DNA of 56,650 nt, taken from contig JAUTCS010000149.1 in assembly GCA_030673825.1 (NCBI GenBank), positions 1-56,650 of the forward strand, written 5' to 3'. How positions within the stretch are numbered: position 1 is the first letter of the stretch; each line of letters begins with the position of its first letter. This DNA is from Verrucomicrobiota bacterium JB024. Its GTDB lineage: Bacteria; Verrucomicrobiota; Verrucomicrobiia; Opitutales; Cerasicoccaceae. Made by a program: the position numbers and the translations under genes. Below are positions 17,294 to 26,342 of this stretch, piece after piece. The notes under the pieces are model-generated. The model had not been told where the DNA came from. It ran no database searches and saw only the letters and a list, made by a program, of their open reading frames with translations.

Positions 17294-19279
17294 CTACATT
17301 CCTTCTCCAAAGTGTCGACGGGCCCGCCCCATAGCCATGAGCGGGAAGTAGTGCCGGTACATATTGTAGTTGATCATAAAGCCGCGCGCCAGCTCGCGCC
17401 CCTGTGAGAGGGCCTCGGTGTTTCCGGAGAGCCGAATGCGCTCGCCCACCCCGTAGCCCGGGAAGCCCGTCCCGGTGTACTCGAGTTGCTCCCAGGTGCC
17501 TTCTTTCTGCGTGCGCAGCAGGTAGTCCAGGCCCCGCCGGATGGAATCATCGTAGTCGTGGGTGTTCATCGCGAGCAGGCCCATGAGCGCCCAGCCGGTC
17601 TGGCTCGGCGTACTCGGGCCGACGCCGCGAAGCGCGTCGTCCATGTATGAGCCGCAGCTCTCGCCCCAGCCACCGTCTTCGTTCTGCTTCGCCAGCAGCC
17701 AGTCCCCGGCCTTGCGGATGCGCGGATCGCCCATATCGAAACCGACGGCCTGCAGCCCCGGTAACACCAGAGCCGTTCCGTAAATGTAGTTCACGCCCCA
17801 GCGCCCGAACCACGGCCCCTCGGGTTCCTGCTCGGCCATGATGTAATCGACGGCACGCTTCACGGCCGGGTCCTCCAGCCCGTAGCCCATGAGGCCAAGG
17901 GCTTCGAGCTTATGCCCGGTCAGGTCAGCGCTGGGCGGGTCGAGGACCTCGCCGAAGTCGCAAAAAGGGATCTGCGTGAGCGCCTTGGTGTGGTTGTCCT
18001 TATCAAAGGCACCCCAGCCGCCATTGCTCGACTGCATGGCACGCAGCCACACCTCCGCCCGTTCGAAAGCACGATCGATACGCGCACGGTACGATTCGGG
18101 GGCGAGCTTTTTCATCTGGCACAGCACAGTGAGCGCAACAGCGGTATCGTCGAGGTCGGGATAAAAAGTGTTCGCCCGCTCGAAAGCCCAGCCACCACAC
18201 TCGACGCCCTTGACTGTCATCGCCCAGTCGCCGGAGGTGAGGACCTGTTTACGCAGAATATACTCCAGCGCAGCCTCGAACTGCGGAAAACTCTCCCAAG
18301 TCTCGCCGCAGTCGAGAATGGCCTGCATGGCGAGCATGGTGTCCCAGATGGGCGACTCGCTGGCCTGAATAAAAATCATGCCGTCGCGTTCGTAGGACCA
18401 GTGATTGTTCCAGGCGTTGATGCCCGCCGCGACGACGGGATGCTCCGGATGGTAGCCCTCGACATGGAGCGCGAGCAGCGCGTAAATCCACGGCGGCTGA
18501 ATCCCCCCCCAAGCCCCGTCTGCATCCTGATGTTTGACGATCCACTCCAGCACGAGCTTGATCGAACGCTCGCGACCCGGCTTCCATGGGAGGTTTTGCC
18601 AAAAGCGCAGGACCTTGTCTGCGGCACGGAAAAACGTCGGCCAAAAGCCCTCCAGCCGCCGGGGAAAGGAGAAGTCGAAGTTGTCACGACCGTTTGGATA
18701 CAGCTCGTCCAGGCGGCGCTCCGACGGCAGTGGCACGACCGGGCGGCGGGCGGAGACGATGCTCATCGACATGAAGGTCGCCCGCGCCCATGAGGCGAAC
18801 TGGTAGATGTTGAATGGGGCCCACAGCGGGATACGCACAATCTCCGGTGGGATGACCGGCAGCGTGTCCCACGGCCACTCGCCGATAGTGGCTAGCCAGA
18901 AACGCGTAAACATGCGCGCCTTTTGCATGCCGCCGTGCGAGAGTATCCACTCGCGCGCACGGCGCACGGGCTCCTCGTCCGGCCCCATCCCGGCGCTACG
19001 CAGAGCAGCATAGCACTCGATGGTGGTGTTGATGTCACCCAGCTCGGCCTGATAGTAAATATCCCACGAGCCGTCCTCGCGCTGCTTATGCAGGATGCCC
19101 TTGACGATTCTGTCGTACTTGGGGTCGTCAGTGCGCCCGAGGAAGTGCATGGCCAGTACCCACTGCGCCTCCATGCAGCAGTTGGACTCCAGGATGTCGT
19201 TCCAGTGCCCGTCGGCCTTCTGATTGCGGGCGAGCCAGTCGAGCGCGCCGCGAATGCCATGATCAAGTGAAAGTGTCAT
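17294..19279 (-). CDS. shc: Squalene-hopene cyclase
   Basis: 661 aa, full length for the family. The catalytic DxDD motif is DLDD at 375-378 (YPDLDDTA), and several QW repeats are visible (QKADGHW, REDGSWD, QDADGAWGG, SNGGWGAFD, NEDGGWGE). It cyclises squalene to hopene for hopanoid lipids at the inner membrane. It lies 41 bp downstream of a TetR gene on the same strand. A palindrome ATACGTAT sits 9 bp upstream of its ATG, and the same palindrome precedes tetR. No Shine-Dalgarno is evident. No other hopanoid gene (hpnC/D/E/H) is in the window. Confidence 0.95.
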   Translation of the reverse strand: MTLSLDHGIRGALDWLARNQKADGHWNDILESNCCMEAQWVLAMHFLGRTDDPKYDRIVKGILHKQREDGSWDIYYQAELGDINTTIECYAALRSAGMGPDEEPVRRAREWILSHGGMQKARMFTRFWLATIGEWPWDTLPVIPPEIVRIPLWAPFNIYQFASWARATFMSMSIVSARRPVVPLPSERRLDELYPNGRDNFDFSFPRRLEGFWPTFFRAADKVLRFWQNLPWKPGRERSIKLVLEWIVKHQDADGAWGGIQPPWIYALLALHVEGYHPEHPVVAAGINAWNNHWSYERDGMIFIQASESPIWDTMLAMQAILDCGETWESFPQFEAALEYILRKQVLTSGDWAMTVKGVECGGWAFERANTFYPDLDDTAVALTVLCQMKKLAPESYRARIDRAFERAEVWLRAMQSSNGGWGAFDKDNHTKALTQIPFCDFGEVLDPPSADLTGHKLEALGLMGYGLEDPAVKRAVDYIMAEQEPEGPWFGRWGVNYIYGTALVLPGLQAVGFDMGDPRIRKAGDWLLAKQNEDGGWGESCGSYMDDALRGVGPSTPSQTGWALMGLLAMNTHDYDDSIRRGLDYLLRTQKEGTWEQLEYTGTGFPGYGVGERIRLSGNTEALSQGRELARGFMINYNMYRHYFPLMAMGRARRHFGEGM

Positions 19280-19288
19280 ATTTTTTGG

Positions 19289-19296
19289 ATACGTAT
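19289..19296. promoter_or_regulatory. Candidate TetR operator at the shc start
   Basis: The palindrome ATACGTAT lies 9 bp upstream of the shc ATG. It repeats the core of the palindrome found at the same distance from the tetR start. Confidence 0.45.
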
Positions 19297-19320
19297 AAAA
19301 TTATTCGAGTCCATTCGGGG

Positions 19321-19977
19321 TCAGCCACGTTTCCGACTGAGGGAAGAGACACCATTTTCACGCGGGACACGGCGCTTTCCCGGGCCGGATTCTTTGACGG
19401 AGCGGGAGGATTTCGCTCGACGGCCCTTATCTCCAGCGACAGCCGGGAGCGTTTCCTTAATCTCCTCATAGAGCTCGGCCCACTCCGCATCCTCCATATG
19501 CATGAAGCCAAAACTACGCAGGACGAACGCCCCCTCCATCGCCATGAAGGCAATCCTCGCCTGCCGCCCCTCAGGCGTGCCGAGGTCGAGCGGCTGGAGG
19601 TGCTCGCGGTACCAGCGGCGGGCGAGCTCAAGGTGCTCGGGGCTTTGCAGGAGCATTGCCATGAGCCCGGCGGCACGAGCGTGGGAGGGACGGGTAATGC
19701 TCGCCGTGGCCTCGACGTAGCCACGGATGGCAGCCACCGGATCGCTGGTGGGCCGAGTGCGCTCGTCGATCTCGCCCTGAAACTGGCAGCACCAACGCTC
19801 GACCATGGCATCGATCATCCCCTGCTTCGTTCCGAAGCAGTACTGCACGCCGCCCTTGGTGATACCGACGGCCCGGGCCACGGCGTCCATGGTCAGCTCT
19901 GCCGCGCCCTGCGTGAGCACGATCTGCTCAGCGGCATCCAGCACCTCGTCCCGGTCAATGTTCTGTTGTCGCCCCAT
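19321..19977 (-). CDS. TetR-family transcriptional regulator
   Basis: 218 aa. The N-terminal HTH is typical (DEVLDAAEQIVLTQGAAEL, then MDAVARAVGITKGGVQYCFG, about residues 10-50), with an all-helical ligand domain after it. The last 35 residues are basic and low complexity. It is followed 41 bp later by shc on the same strand, and both genes have an ATACGTAT palindrome just upstream of their start codons. The simplest reading is an autoregulated repressor that also controls hopanoid synthesis; this is inferred from layout. Confidence 0.85.
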   Translation of the reverse strand: MGRQQNIDRDEVLDAAEQIVLTQGAAELTMDAVARAVGITKGGVQYCFGTKQGMIDAMVERWCCQFQGEIDERTRPTSDPVAAIRGYVEATASITRPSHARAAGLMAMLLQSPEHLELARRWYREHLQPLDLGTPEGRQARIAFMAMEGAFVLRSFGFMHMEDAEWAELYEEIKETLPAVAGDKGRRAKSSRSVKESGPGKRRVPRENGVSSLSRKRG

Positions 19978-19987
19978 TTTTAAATTC

Positions 19988-19997
19988 CATACGTATG
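19988..19997. promoter_or_regulatory. Candidate TetR operator upstream of tetR
   Basis: The perfect 10-bp palindrome CATACGTATG ends 10 bp upstream of the tetR ATG at 19977 and shares its ATACGTAT core with the site before shc. Confidence 0.5.
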
Positions 19998-20115
19998 TAT
20001 TGAAAATGACGAGAGCAAGCCCATTTTACCTCTCATTATTCCCCTGCCGTACGGAAAAGGCAGACTCGATGTGACAGGTGAAAGATTTGGCTCTTTGTCG
20101 GAAACGGTTACTCCC

Positions 20116-21744
20116 TTACTCGTCGAGATCGTGGTCGAGAAAGACCTTTAGCGCGCCCGGCACGACCTCAATCTCGAGCGGCGCCTCGCCCGCCATTTCG
20201 CCGTCGAGGATGTATTTCTGCACGGGCTCGGTCTCGACGCGGATATTACGGCCCCGCCAATGCCAGACGGTCTGATCGCGGCTATCCTGTTCTTTATAGG
20301 TTCCGAGGAAAAGCTTACTCATGGTCTCGACGGCCTGTGCGCGTGAGGTGAAGTCCGTCACCACGGTAACGTCCAACTGGCCGTCCGCCCTATAAGGCGG
20401 CCCCGTACCCGGCGCCAAAACCGAGGATGGCGGGGCGGCATTGGCCACCGTAAAGCCGCTCGCCTCGAACACGTGGGGCAGCTCATCCACGGTCATCCGG
20501 ACATGAAAGGGCTCCTGTTCGTTCACCTGCTGCCAGCCGCCGATCAGGTAGGCCAGCACGCCCCACTGGTTCTTGGCCTCGCGCTCGGCTTTCTCGATCA
20601 TGCCCGCCTCGATGCCGATGCCCGCAAGCAAGACCATCGTCCGCTCTCCGCAGCGGGCGACATCGATCTGCTTCGTCTGACCAGAGAGGATGTGACGGCA
20701 GCAAATGCCGACGGGATCGACCTGCACCGCGGGACCATAAAGGCACATGGCCAACGAGTTGGCGGTGCCGCGCGGGATGATTCCCAGCGGAACGTCGGTG
20801 CCCGCGAGCGCACCGGCGACGGAGGCCACCGTCCCGTCTCCACCAGCGGCGATGACCTGATCCGCTCCCTCGTCCAGCGCCTGCCGTACGAGATCGGCGT
20901 CGTCCCGGTCCTTCTCTGTCTCGATGATGCGCAGCTTAAAAAACGGCCCCAGCAGCTCGACCAGTCGCGAGCGATCGGCCTGCGGATCGCGCTTGCCCGA
21001 GACGGGGTTGAAAATCACGGTGGCGCGGGACTTCTGACGGCGAGCCTCCGAGCCCTGAAAACGCTCGAGTGCGCGCAATTGCAGGGCGTTGGGGTTGGCG
21101 ACGGAGCGGATGCCCTGAACTTCCTTCAGTAGCGTACGCAGATCGGCGGACGAATCCGAAAAGAGCAGATACGCCAGTAACACTGTGACAGACCTCCCCT
21201 GGCCGAGCGCGCAGTGAATCAGCACCTGCCTATCGCGAGCCCGCTGCCGCGCGATCCACTTCACTGCTGCGGCGATCTGCCCCACGCGCGGACGGTGGCG
21301 GTCGAAGACCGGGATGTTCAGGTAGGCGATGTCCTTGTCCAACAGATCGGAGCAGGGGGCATCAAACTCAGCGGTCACGTCGAGAATCGCGTTGATGCCG
21401 TGGGTACGCAACAGTTCGCCCTCGGACAGCGTCAAGCGCCGACCGAGCCAGAGTCCGGGTCGGATCTGGTGCAGCGGCTCGGCGGTATCGAGCCGTTTGG
21501 CGATACGATGATAAACCACCACCCCGACGAGCACCGGGAGCAGGGCTATCTTGATCGCCCAAGGCAGGCGACCATGGCGGGACTTCGCCATCATCTCCCC
21601 CCAACCGGTCACATAGCCGATGCCGAAGTACAGGCCCGAAAGCCCGATCCACGACAGGAGCACTTTCCACAGCCAGAACGCATCCGTCAGCCAGACAGAT
21701 AGCGCCAGCGCCGCCAGCACGAGGTAGAGATAGCCACGATTCAT
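20116..21744 (-). CDS. Membrane dual-specificity phosphatase - diacylglycerol/lipid kinase fusion
   Basis: 542 aa in three parts. Residues 1-80 hold two or three membrane helices. Residues about 90-230 are a cysteine phosphatase domain with the CX5R signature HCALGQGRS (Cys178, Arg184) and the preceding LDVTAEF and IPVFDRH elements. Residues about 240-540 are a DAGK/YegS-type lipid kinase with the nucleotide loop GGDGT (301-305) preceded by FNPVSGK. Both active sites look intact. A lipid-directed kinase joined to a phosphatase suggests coupled turnover of a phospholipid or phosphoinositide-like head group, which is inference. It is upstream of tetR on the same strand with a 138-bp gap. Confidence 0.85.
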   Translation of the reverse strand: MNRGYLYLVLAALALSVWLTDAFWLWKVLLSWIGLSGLYFGIGYVTGWGEMMAKSRHGRLPWAIKIALLPVLVGVVVYHRIAKRLDTAEPLHQIRPGLWLGRRLTLSEGELLRTHGINAILDVTAEFDAPCSDLLDKDIAYLNIPVFDRHRPRVGQIAAAVKWIARQRARDRQVLIHCALGQGRSVTVLLAYLLFSDSSADLRTLLKEVQGIRSVANPNALQLRALERFQGSEARRQKSRATVIFNPVSGKRDPQADRSRLVELLGPFFKLRIIETEKDRDDADLVRQALDEGADQVIAAGGDGTVASVAGALAGTDVPLGIIPRGTANSLAMCLYGPAVQVDPVGICCRHILSGQTKQIDVARCGERTMVLLAGIGIEAGMIEKAEREAKNQWGVLAYLIGGWQQVNEQEPFHVRMTVDELPHVFEASGFTVANAAPPSSVLAPGTGPPYRADGQLDVTVVTDFTSRAQAVETMSKLFLGTYKEQDSRDQTVWHWRGRNIRVETEPVQKYILDGEMAGEAPLEIEVVPGALKVFLDHDLDE

Positions 21745-21866
21745 ACCGTGATGCTACTGAAGTGCGTTCCCGCCGTAAGTCAAATGAACCGGACCACCTC
21801 TGTGGAAACTGACCGAGAGTGAGGAGCCGTAATTCAGGCTGGCACCAGGGCGCACCGCGGTCAAAG

Positions 21867-23117
21867 ATGCCGCGCTTTATGGTCCGCCCGTTGCGATATG
21901 TCCGGCTCCTGTTCATCCTCGCCATTGCTTGTTTTCTCTCGGGGCAAGCAACGGGAGACCCTGCGCGCGAGACTCCGGAGTCATCCGTGACCACGAACGC
22001 AGTGGCGGCGAGTGCACCGCAATCTGCGTTGAACGCAGTTCGCGTGGTGTACTTTTATCAGGTCGGCTGCGGCGAGTGCGCGCAGGCTCAAGCTTGGCTG
22101 GAGGAGCTGCACGCGGCCATGCCGGAGCTGGCTATCGAGCGGCACGACATTCACGATCCCGCCGCCATGCGGCTGAACGAGTCGCTGGCCGACCGCTTCA
22201 GCCTGCCCGAGGATGAACGGCTGCTGGCCCCGGCTGTGTTTACACGGGCCGGAGCGCTTGTGCGCGATAACATTTCCTTCGGCTCGCTGGCAGACTTGCT
22301 GGACACAGCGCTGTCCTCGCCACCCGGTGAGTGGTATCCGGTTTTGGATACTGCACAGACGGACGCCTCGGACAGCAGCATCCGGCGGCGCTTCGAAGGG
22401 ATGACACTGCCTATCGTGCTGGTGGCGGGCCTACTCGACGGGGTCAACCCCTGCGCCTTCGCCACGATCCTGTTCTTTCTCTCCTACCTGCATGTGGCCC
22501 GGCGCACACCCGCACAAATGCTTCAGGTTGGGCTGGCGTTCGCGTTGGCGATTTTCCTGACTTACCTGGGACTCGGGATCGGCTTCGCCGAAGCGCTCAG
22601 CCGGGCTGCCGCCGTACGAGCCGTGGCGGAAATTTTCAACTGGGTGCTGGCTGCGGCAGCGCTAGTGCTGGCCCTGTTAAGCCTGCGCGACGGTGTGCTG
22701 TGCCTGCGCGGACGTCTCAATGAAACCTCTCTGAAACTCCCGCTGTTTCTGCGCAAGCGGATCAACGCCGCCATCCGCCACGGCGCGAAGCACCGGCGGA
22801 TCGTACTGGCGGCCTTTGCGGCGGGGGTGATCGTGTCCGTGCTGGAGCTGGCCTGTACCGGGCAGGTGTACGCGCCGGTCATCCTGTACATGTTCCACAC
22901 AGGCGCGGAGCGAGGGACGGCCTTCGGCTATCTGGTGTTGTACAACCTCGCCTTTACCGTGCCGCTGCTCGTGGTGATCGTGCTGGCGTTCTTCGGCTTG
23001 AGTAACGAACGGCTGACCGCGTTTTTCCAAAAGAACGTGGCACTGGTTAAGTTCGCCACGGCGGGGCTGTTTATGCTCATCCTCGTTTTGCTGCTGAGCA
23101 CCATGCTGGTGCTCTGA
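21867..23117 (+). CDS. Thioredoxin-like - CcdA/DsbD-type transmembrane fusion
   Basis: 416 aa from the ATG at 21867; the longer ORF begins at a GTG with no support. A signal/anchor helix comes first, then a short thioredoxin-fold domain with the redox pair CGEC (Cys68, Cys71). After that come about six membrane helices of the CcdA type with the conserved cysteines in DGVNPCAFA and LELACTGQVY. Such proteins carry electrons from cytoplasmic thioredoxin to the periplasm. Here the redox domain precedes the channel in one chain, unlike DsbD, where a thioredoxin domain is C-terminal. Convergent with mscS, 15 bp apart. Confidence 0.85.
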   Translation: MPRFMVRPLRYVRLLFILAIACFLSGQATGDPARETPESSVTTNAVAASAPQSALNAVRVVYFYQVGCGECAQAQAWLEELHAAMPELAIERHDIHDPAAMRLNESLADRFSLPEDERLLAPAVFTRAGALVRDNISFGSLADLLDTALSSPPGEWYPVLDTAQTDASDSSIRRRFEGMTLPIVLVAGLLDGVNPCAFATILFFLSYLHVARRTPAQMLQVGLAFALAIFLTYLGLGIGFAEALSRAAAVRAVAEIFNWVLAAAALVLALLSLRDGVLCLRGRLNETSLKLPLFLRKRINAAIRHGAKHRRIVLAAFAAGVIVSVLELACTGQVYAPVILYMFHTGAERGTAFGYLVLYNLAFTVPLLVVIVLAFFGLSNERLTAFFQKNVALVKFATAGLFMLILVLLLSTMLVL

Positions 23118-23132
23118 GAATGCGGAGAAACA

Positions 23133-25103
23133 TTACTTAGCTTCCGGCGGCGAGTCGGGAGCGTCCGCCTCGCGCAGGCCCTCCAGCGGGAGGTCGTCTT
23201 CGCTGCCGCTGACTGATCGGGCTCCGGCGGTGAGTGGGCGTGCCGGATCGCCCGACAGCATGAGGCTCTGCGCGGGCAGGGCCAGGCGCAGGCCCGCCTG
23301 AGAAAAGCGACGCATGACCTCGCGGTTGATACGCTGGGCATGCTCAAGGTAGTCCCAGTACGCCGGCGGGTGGAACCAATAGATAACGATCAGGTTGAGC
23401 GAGGCCGGGTTGAAGTCGTTGAAGAAAATGCGCGGCGGGAAATTCGGCTGGTTGATTTCCTCGTTGAAGCGCGCAGGCGCGTCCTCTCCAGAGGCGTCAG
23501 GAGCACGCACCGCCAGGACATCCCGCAGGATCGCCACCGCCTCGTCCACCTTTTCCAACGAGGTGTCGAGCGGAAGGGTGAGGTTCATGATACGGCGGAT
23601 GAAGGGGCGCTCGGAGATGTTTTCAATGTCGGCGCGGGCGACATCCTCGTTCGGCAGACAGATCAGGTGGCCATCGAGCTGTCGCAGCTTGGTCGAGCGC
23701 AGGCCAATCTCCTCCACCATGCCGTCGTGGCCACGGATCTGGATGCGCTGACCGACACGGAAAGGCCGGTCGAGCAGCAGCATAATACTGCCAAAGATAT
23801 TCCGCAGCGACTCCTGCGCAGCGAGGGCCACGGCCAGACCGGTCACCCCGGCCCCGGCCAGCACCGTCGCCAGCGTGAAGCCCATGCGCTGGAGCCCCTC
23901 AATCAGGACGACCGCCGCCACCACAATACTTGCCAGCCGCAGCCCGAAGCGAATCAGGTAGGTGTCCACGCCCCTTTTATCGAAGCGCGGGGCGAGAAAA
24001 ATCAGCTCAGCAAGGAGCCCGCCCGCCACGATGATCATGGCAATCAGGCTCAGCAGGACGATCCCCTCCTGCACGTAATGGACCACGGCGAGCGCCCGCC
24101 CGGTCAGAAAGACATGTTCATCGAAGAACCAACTCAGCACCGTCGCCAGATAAATGATCAGCGTGGGCACCAGCAGCCAAAGTAAGCTCCCAACCACGCG
24201 GGGGGCACGACGCGTGCAGAGCTTGAGGAAGCGATTGAAGAGTAAAACCACGCACACAGCGGCCAGCAGCGAAACTACGACGATAGCCAGCTGCCACAGG
24301 CGCATCCCCCACAGGTCGCGGCGCATCCAGTCGGGCAGACCCGCGATGAGCGAGTCGGGAATGCCGGGGCCGGGTGTGTTGAAGTACGCATCAACCAGTC
24401 CGGCAAACTCTGGATAGACGAAGCTGTGATGCGCAACCCCCTCCTGCATCGACTGGGCATGGAGAGCCGTATAGAGGGAAAACTGAAAGCGCCCCGCGAA
24501 CTGGCCCGAATCCACATAAACAATCTCGATTGGGCTACCGTACACGTTCCAGATACCCGGGTAGCCGTCCTTCATCTCACGGAAGGCTTCGTCACGGTCG
24601 GGCAGGATGTCCGCCGGGGGCAGGTCAAAGCGGGCGATAGCATCGCGCAGATAGACGGCGGCCTCCATGCCGACGTCCGTCTTGAGCGAAGGGGCAACCT
24701 CGCGCAGGTCGAAGAGGTTCACGATCTGCGATTCGAGGTAATCCAGCCGATCGCGGTTCTGATAAGTGAAGCCGTTCTCCTGAATCTCCTGGCTGAACTC
24801 GTCCATCAGCCGGAGCATGGACTCCCAGGTACGCCGCGGACTCGACAGGCGGGCAAAGTTCACCGTCCGTTGATAGTCGCGCACGCTCTCGCGCTCACCG
24901 GGCAGGGAAATCATCGGCCGCTGGTTGCCCGCGAAATCTTCCGGCACGGCGGCGTCCTGCCCCACGGAGGCTGTCGTGGCTGCGTTCGGCTGCACCTCAT
25001 CGGTCGAAACCGGCTCCGCCTGCGAGTGCCCGACTGCCCATGCGGACACGATATAAAACAGCAGGGCAATCTTTCTCCCCGAACGATGCGGAAAATCACT
25101 CAT
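23133..25103 (-). CDS. MscS-family mechanosensitive channel, large form
   Basis: 656 aa from the ATG at 25103; a GTG two codons earlier is the alternative. A signal peptide and a 200-residue periplasmic domain come first, followed by about five membrane helices. The MscS pore and beta domain follow: VLAGAGVTGLAVALAAQ, SLRNIFGSIMLLLDRPF, and VGQRIQIRGHDGMVEEIGLR. A C-terminal alpha/beta vestibule ends the protein, with a charged tail. It should release solutes on osmotic downshock. The extra N-terminal periplasmic domain is not recognised. Confidence 0.88.
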   Translation of the reverse strand: MSDFPHRSGRKIALLFYIVSAWAVGHSQAEPVSTDEVQPNAATTASVGQDAAVPEDFAGNQRPMISLPGERESVRDYQRTVNFARLSSPRRTWESMLRLMDEFSQEIQENGFTYQNRDRLDYLESQIVNLFDLREVAPSLKTDVGMEAAVYLRDAIARFDLPPADILPDRDEAFREMKDGYPGIWNVYGSPIEIVYVDSGQFAGRFQFSLYTALHAQSMQEGVAHHSFVYPEFAGLVDAYFNTPGPGIPDSLIAGLPDWMRRDLWGMRLWQLAIVVVSLLAAVCVVLLFNRFLKLCTRRAPRVVGSLLWLLVPTLIIYLATVLSWFFDEHVFLTGRALAVVHYVQEGIVLLSLIAMIIVAGGLLAELIFLAPRFDKRGVDTYLIRFGLRLASIVVAAVVLIEGLQRMGFTLATVLAGAGVTGLAVALAAQESLRNIFGSIMLLLDRPFRVGQRIQIRGHDGMVEEIGLRSTKLRQLDGHLICLPNEDVARADIENISERPFIRRIMNLTLPLDTSLEKVDEAVAILRDVLAVRAPDASGEDAPARFNEEINQPNFPPRIFFNDFNPASLNLIVIYWFHPPAYWDYLEHAQRINREVMRRFSQAGLRLALPAQSLMLSGDPARPLTAGARSVSGSEDDLPLEGLREADAPDSPPEAK

Positions 25104-25164
25104 AGCCACGCAGATACAGTGCTATGACAATCGCGCTCCGGGTCAAGTCCGGCGGAGAAATGCT

Positions 25165-25824
25165 TTAACTGACGGTTTCATCGGCGGCCAACTCCAACAG
25201 GGAGTGATCGCCGATGCCGTGGACGGCCTCGACAATGGCCTGCCCAACAAAATCCATCCCGGCGATCATTTTGAGCCGCTCACGGCACTGTTCATACTCT
25301 TCCGGCGTGAAGAGCAGGCGGTGCAGCTTGCAGCCCTCAGCCAGTGCGACCAGGACGACATCGTGCGGCTCAGGGATCTCCTCAGGGTCGAGCGCGAGCA
25401 CGCGGATGCGGTCCACGACGTTGTCGTAGGTCTCGCCGTGGGCGACCGGGTGGCGCAGCGGACGCTTGATCCACAGGAAGGAGTCGTCCTTCTCCGCCAA
25501 CACACCCTGCCCGACCAGACGCTGGAGCGTACGGCGGATGAGCGTGTGGCCTTGCAGGCCGAGACGCGCCAACGCCTGCTGCAAAGGGATGCGGTCCTGC
25601 CCCTGACGGAGCGTCTGGAGCGCCGCATCGAGAAAGTCGCTACGCTTAATCCGGTCCTTGAGGATGACGACCGTGCCCGGCTCGGTGTCGATGGCCTCCT
25701 GAAAGGCCAGCTCCAGCAGGAGCGCTCCGGCCAGCGAGAGCTCCAGCGACATACGCGGGAGTGGGTGGAACTTGCCCGTGTCGGGATCGAGCGCGAGCAG
25801 CAGCAGTTCTTCGGCGAAGGTCAT
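25165..25824 (-). CDS. GPP34 (GOLPH3/Vps74-like) domain protein
   Basis: 219 aa, single GPP34 domain. The start TFAEELLLLALDPDTGKF followed by a MSLELSLAGALLLELA segment is the hallmark of the family, and the VVLVALAEGCKL region follows later. In eukaryotes GOLPH3 binds phosphatidylinositol-4-phosphate at the Golgi; the bacterial members are mostly uncharacterised. It is followed 7 bp later by a small lipoprotein gene on the same strand. Confidence 0.85.
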   Translation of the reverse strand: MTFAEELLLLALDPDTGKFHPLPRMSLELSLAGALLLELAFQEAIDTEPGTVVILKDRIKRSDFLDAALQTLRQGQDRIPLQQALARLGLQGHTLIRRTLQRLVGQGVLAEKDDSFLWIKRPLRHPVAHGETYDNVVDRIRVLALDPEEIPEPHDVVLVALAEGCKLHRLLFTPEEYEQCRERLKMIAGMDFVGQAIVEAVHGIGDHSLLELAADETVS

Positions 25825-25836
25825 ATCCGGCTGGGA

Positions 25837-26157
25837 TTACTTGCGGTTGGGAGCGTTGACCTTGGAGGCGGGGGCCTCGGGCTCCTCGACCTGGCCGTCC
25901 TGGACGGCCTTCCAGACGAGGTAGTCCTCGTAAGTCAACGGATGGTCGATCGGCTCGTTTGAGACGATCTTAACCCACCGGTTCGTGCCCGGAACCTGAA
26001 CAGGATATTCGTAGGTCGTCTCCTCGTAGCCGAACATCGCGTTCTGGAAGTCCTTACCGCCGGTGGACATCCCCTGGGAGACCGGAGACTCGCAACCGCC
26101 CATTATCACAGCACCCGAGGCCAGCAGGCCCGCTATCAGCACAGAGGCGATTTTCAT
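25837..26157 (-). CDS. Small lipoprotein, hypothetical
   Basis: 106 aa from the ATG at 26157; the longer ORF would run back through the tRNA gene and is rejected. A signal peptide with a lipobox-like IMGGC (Cys about 22) points to a lipoprotein. The mature part is short and acidic (YEYPVQVPGTNRWVKIVSN, then LTYEDYLVWKAVQDGQ) with no family recognised. It lies 12 bp upstream of the GPP34 gene and reads in the same direction, so the two probably form an operon. Confidence 0.75.
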   Translation of the reverse strand: MKIASVLIAGLLASGAVIMGGCESPVSQGMSTGGKDFQNAMFGYEETTYEYPVQVPGTNRWVKIVSNEPIDHPLTYEDYLVWKAVQDGQVEEPEAPASKVNAPNRK

Positions 26158-26247
26158 GGATAAAGACCTAAACGGCCCCCTTGTAGCCTGCAACCCTTTT
26201 GCGCTTGCCAAGGACCCGATCGTAGCTTTTTGTTCAACCCCTTTCAC

Positions 26248-26323
26248 GGGTCGGTAGCTCAATCGGTAGAGCAGTGGCCTTTTAAGCCATTGGTTCTGGG
26301 TTCGAGTCCCAGCCGGCCTACCA
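26248..26323 (+). tRNA. tRNA-Lys (anticodon UUU)
   Basis: A 76-nt cloverleaf with encoded CCA. The acceptor arms are GGGTCGG/CCGGCCT (G-U at the first pair), D stem GCTC/GAGC, anticodon stem GTGGC/GCCAT with loop CTTTTAA, giving anticodon TTT. The T arm is CTGGG-TTCGAGT-CCCAG. It reads AAA/AAG lysine codons. Confidence 0.95.
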
Positions 26324-26342
26324 AATACCCCCCAGTTTCCGT

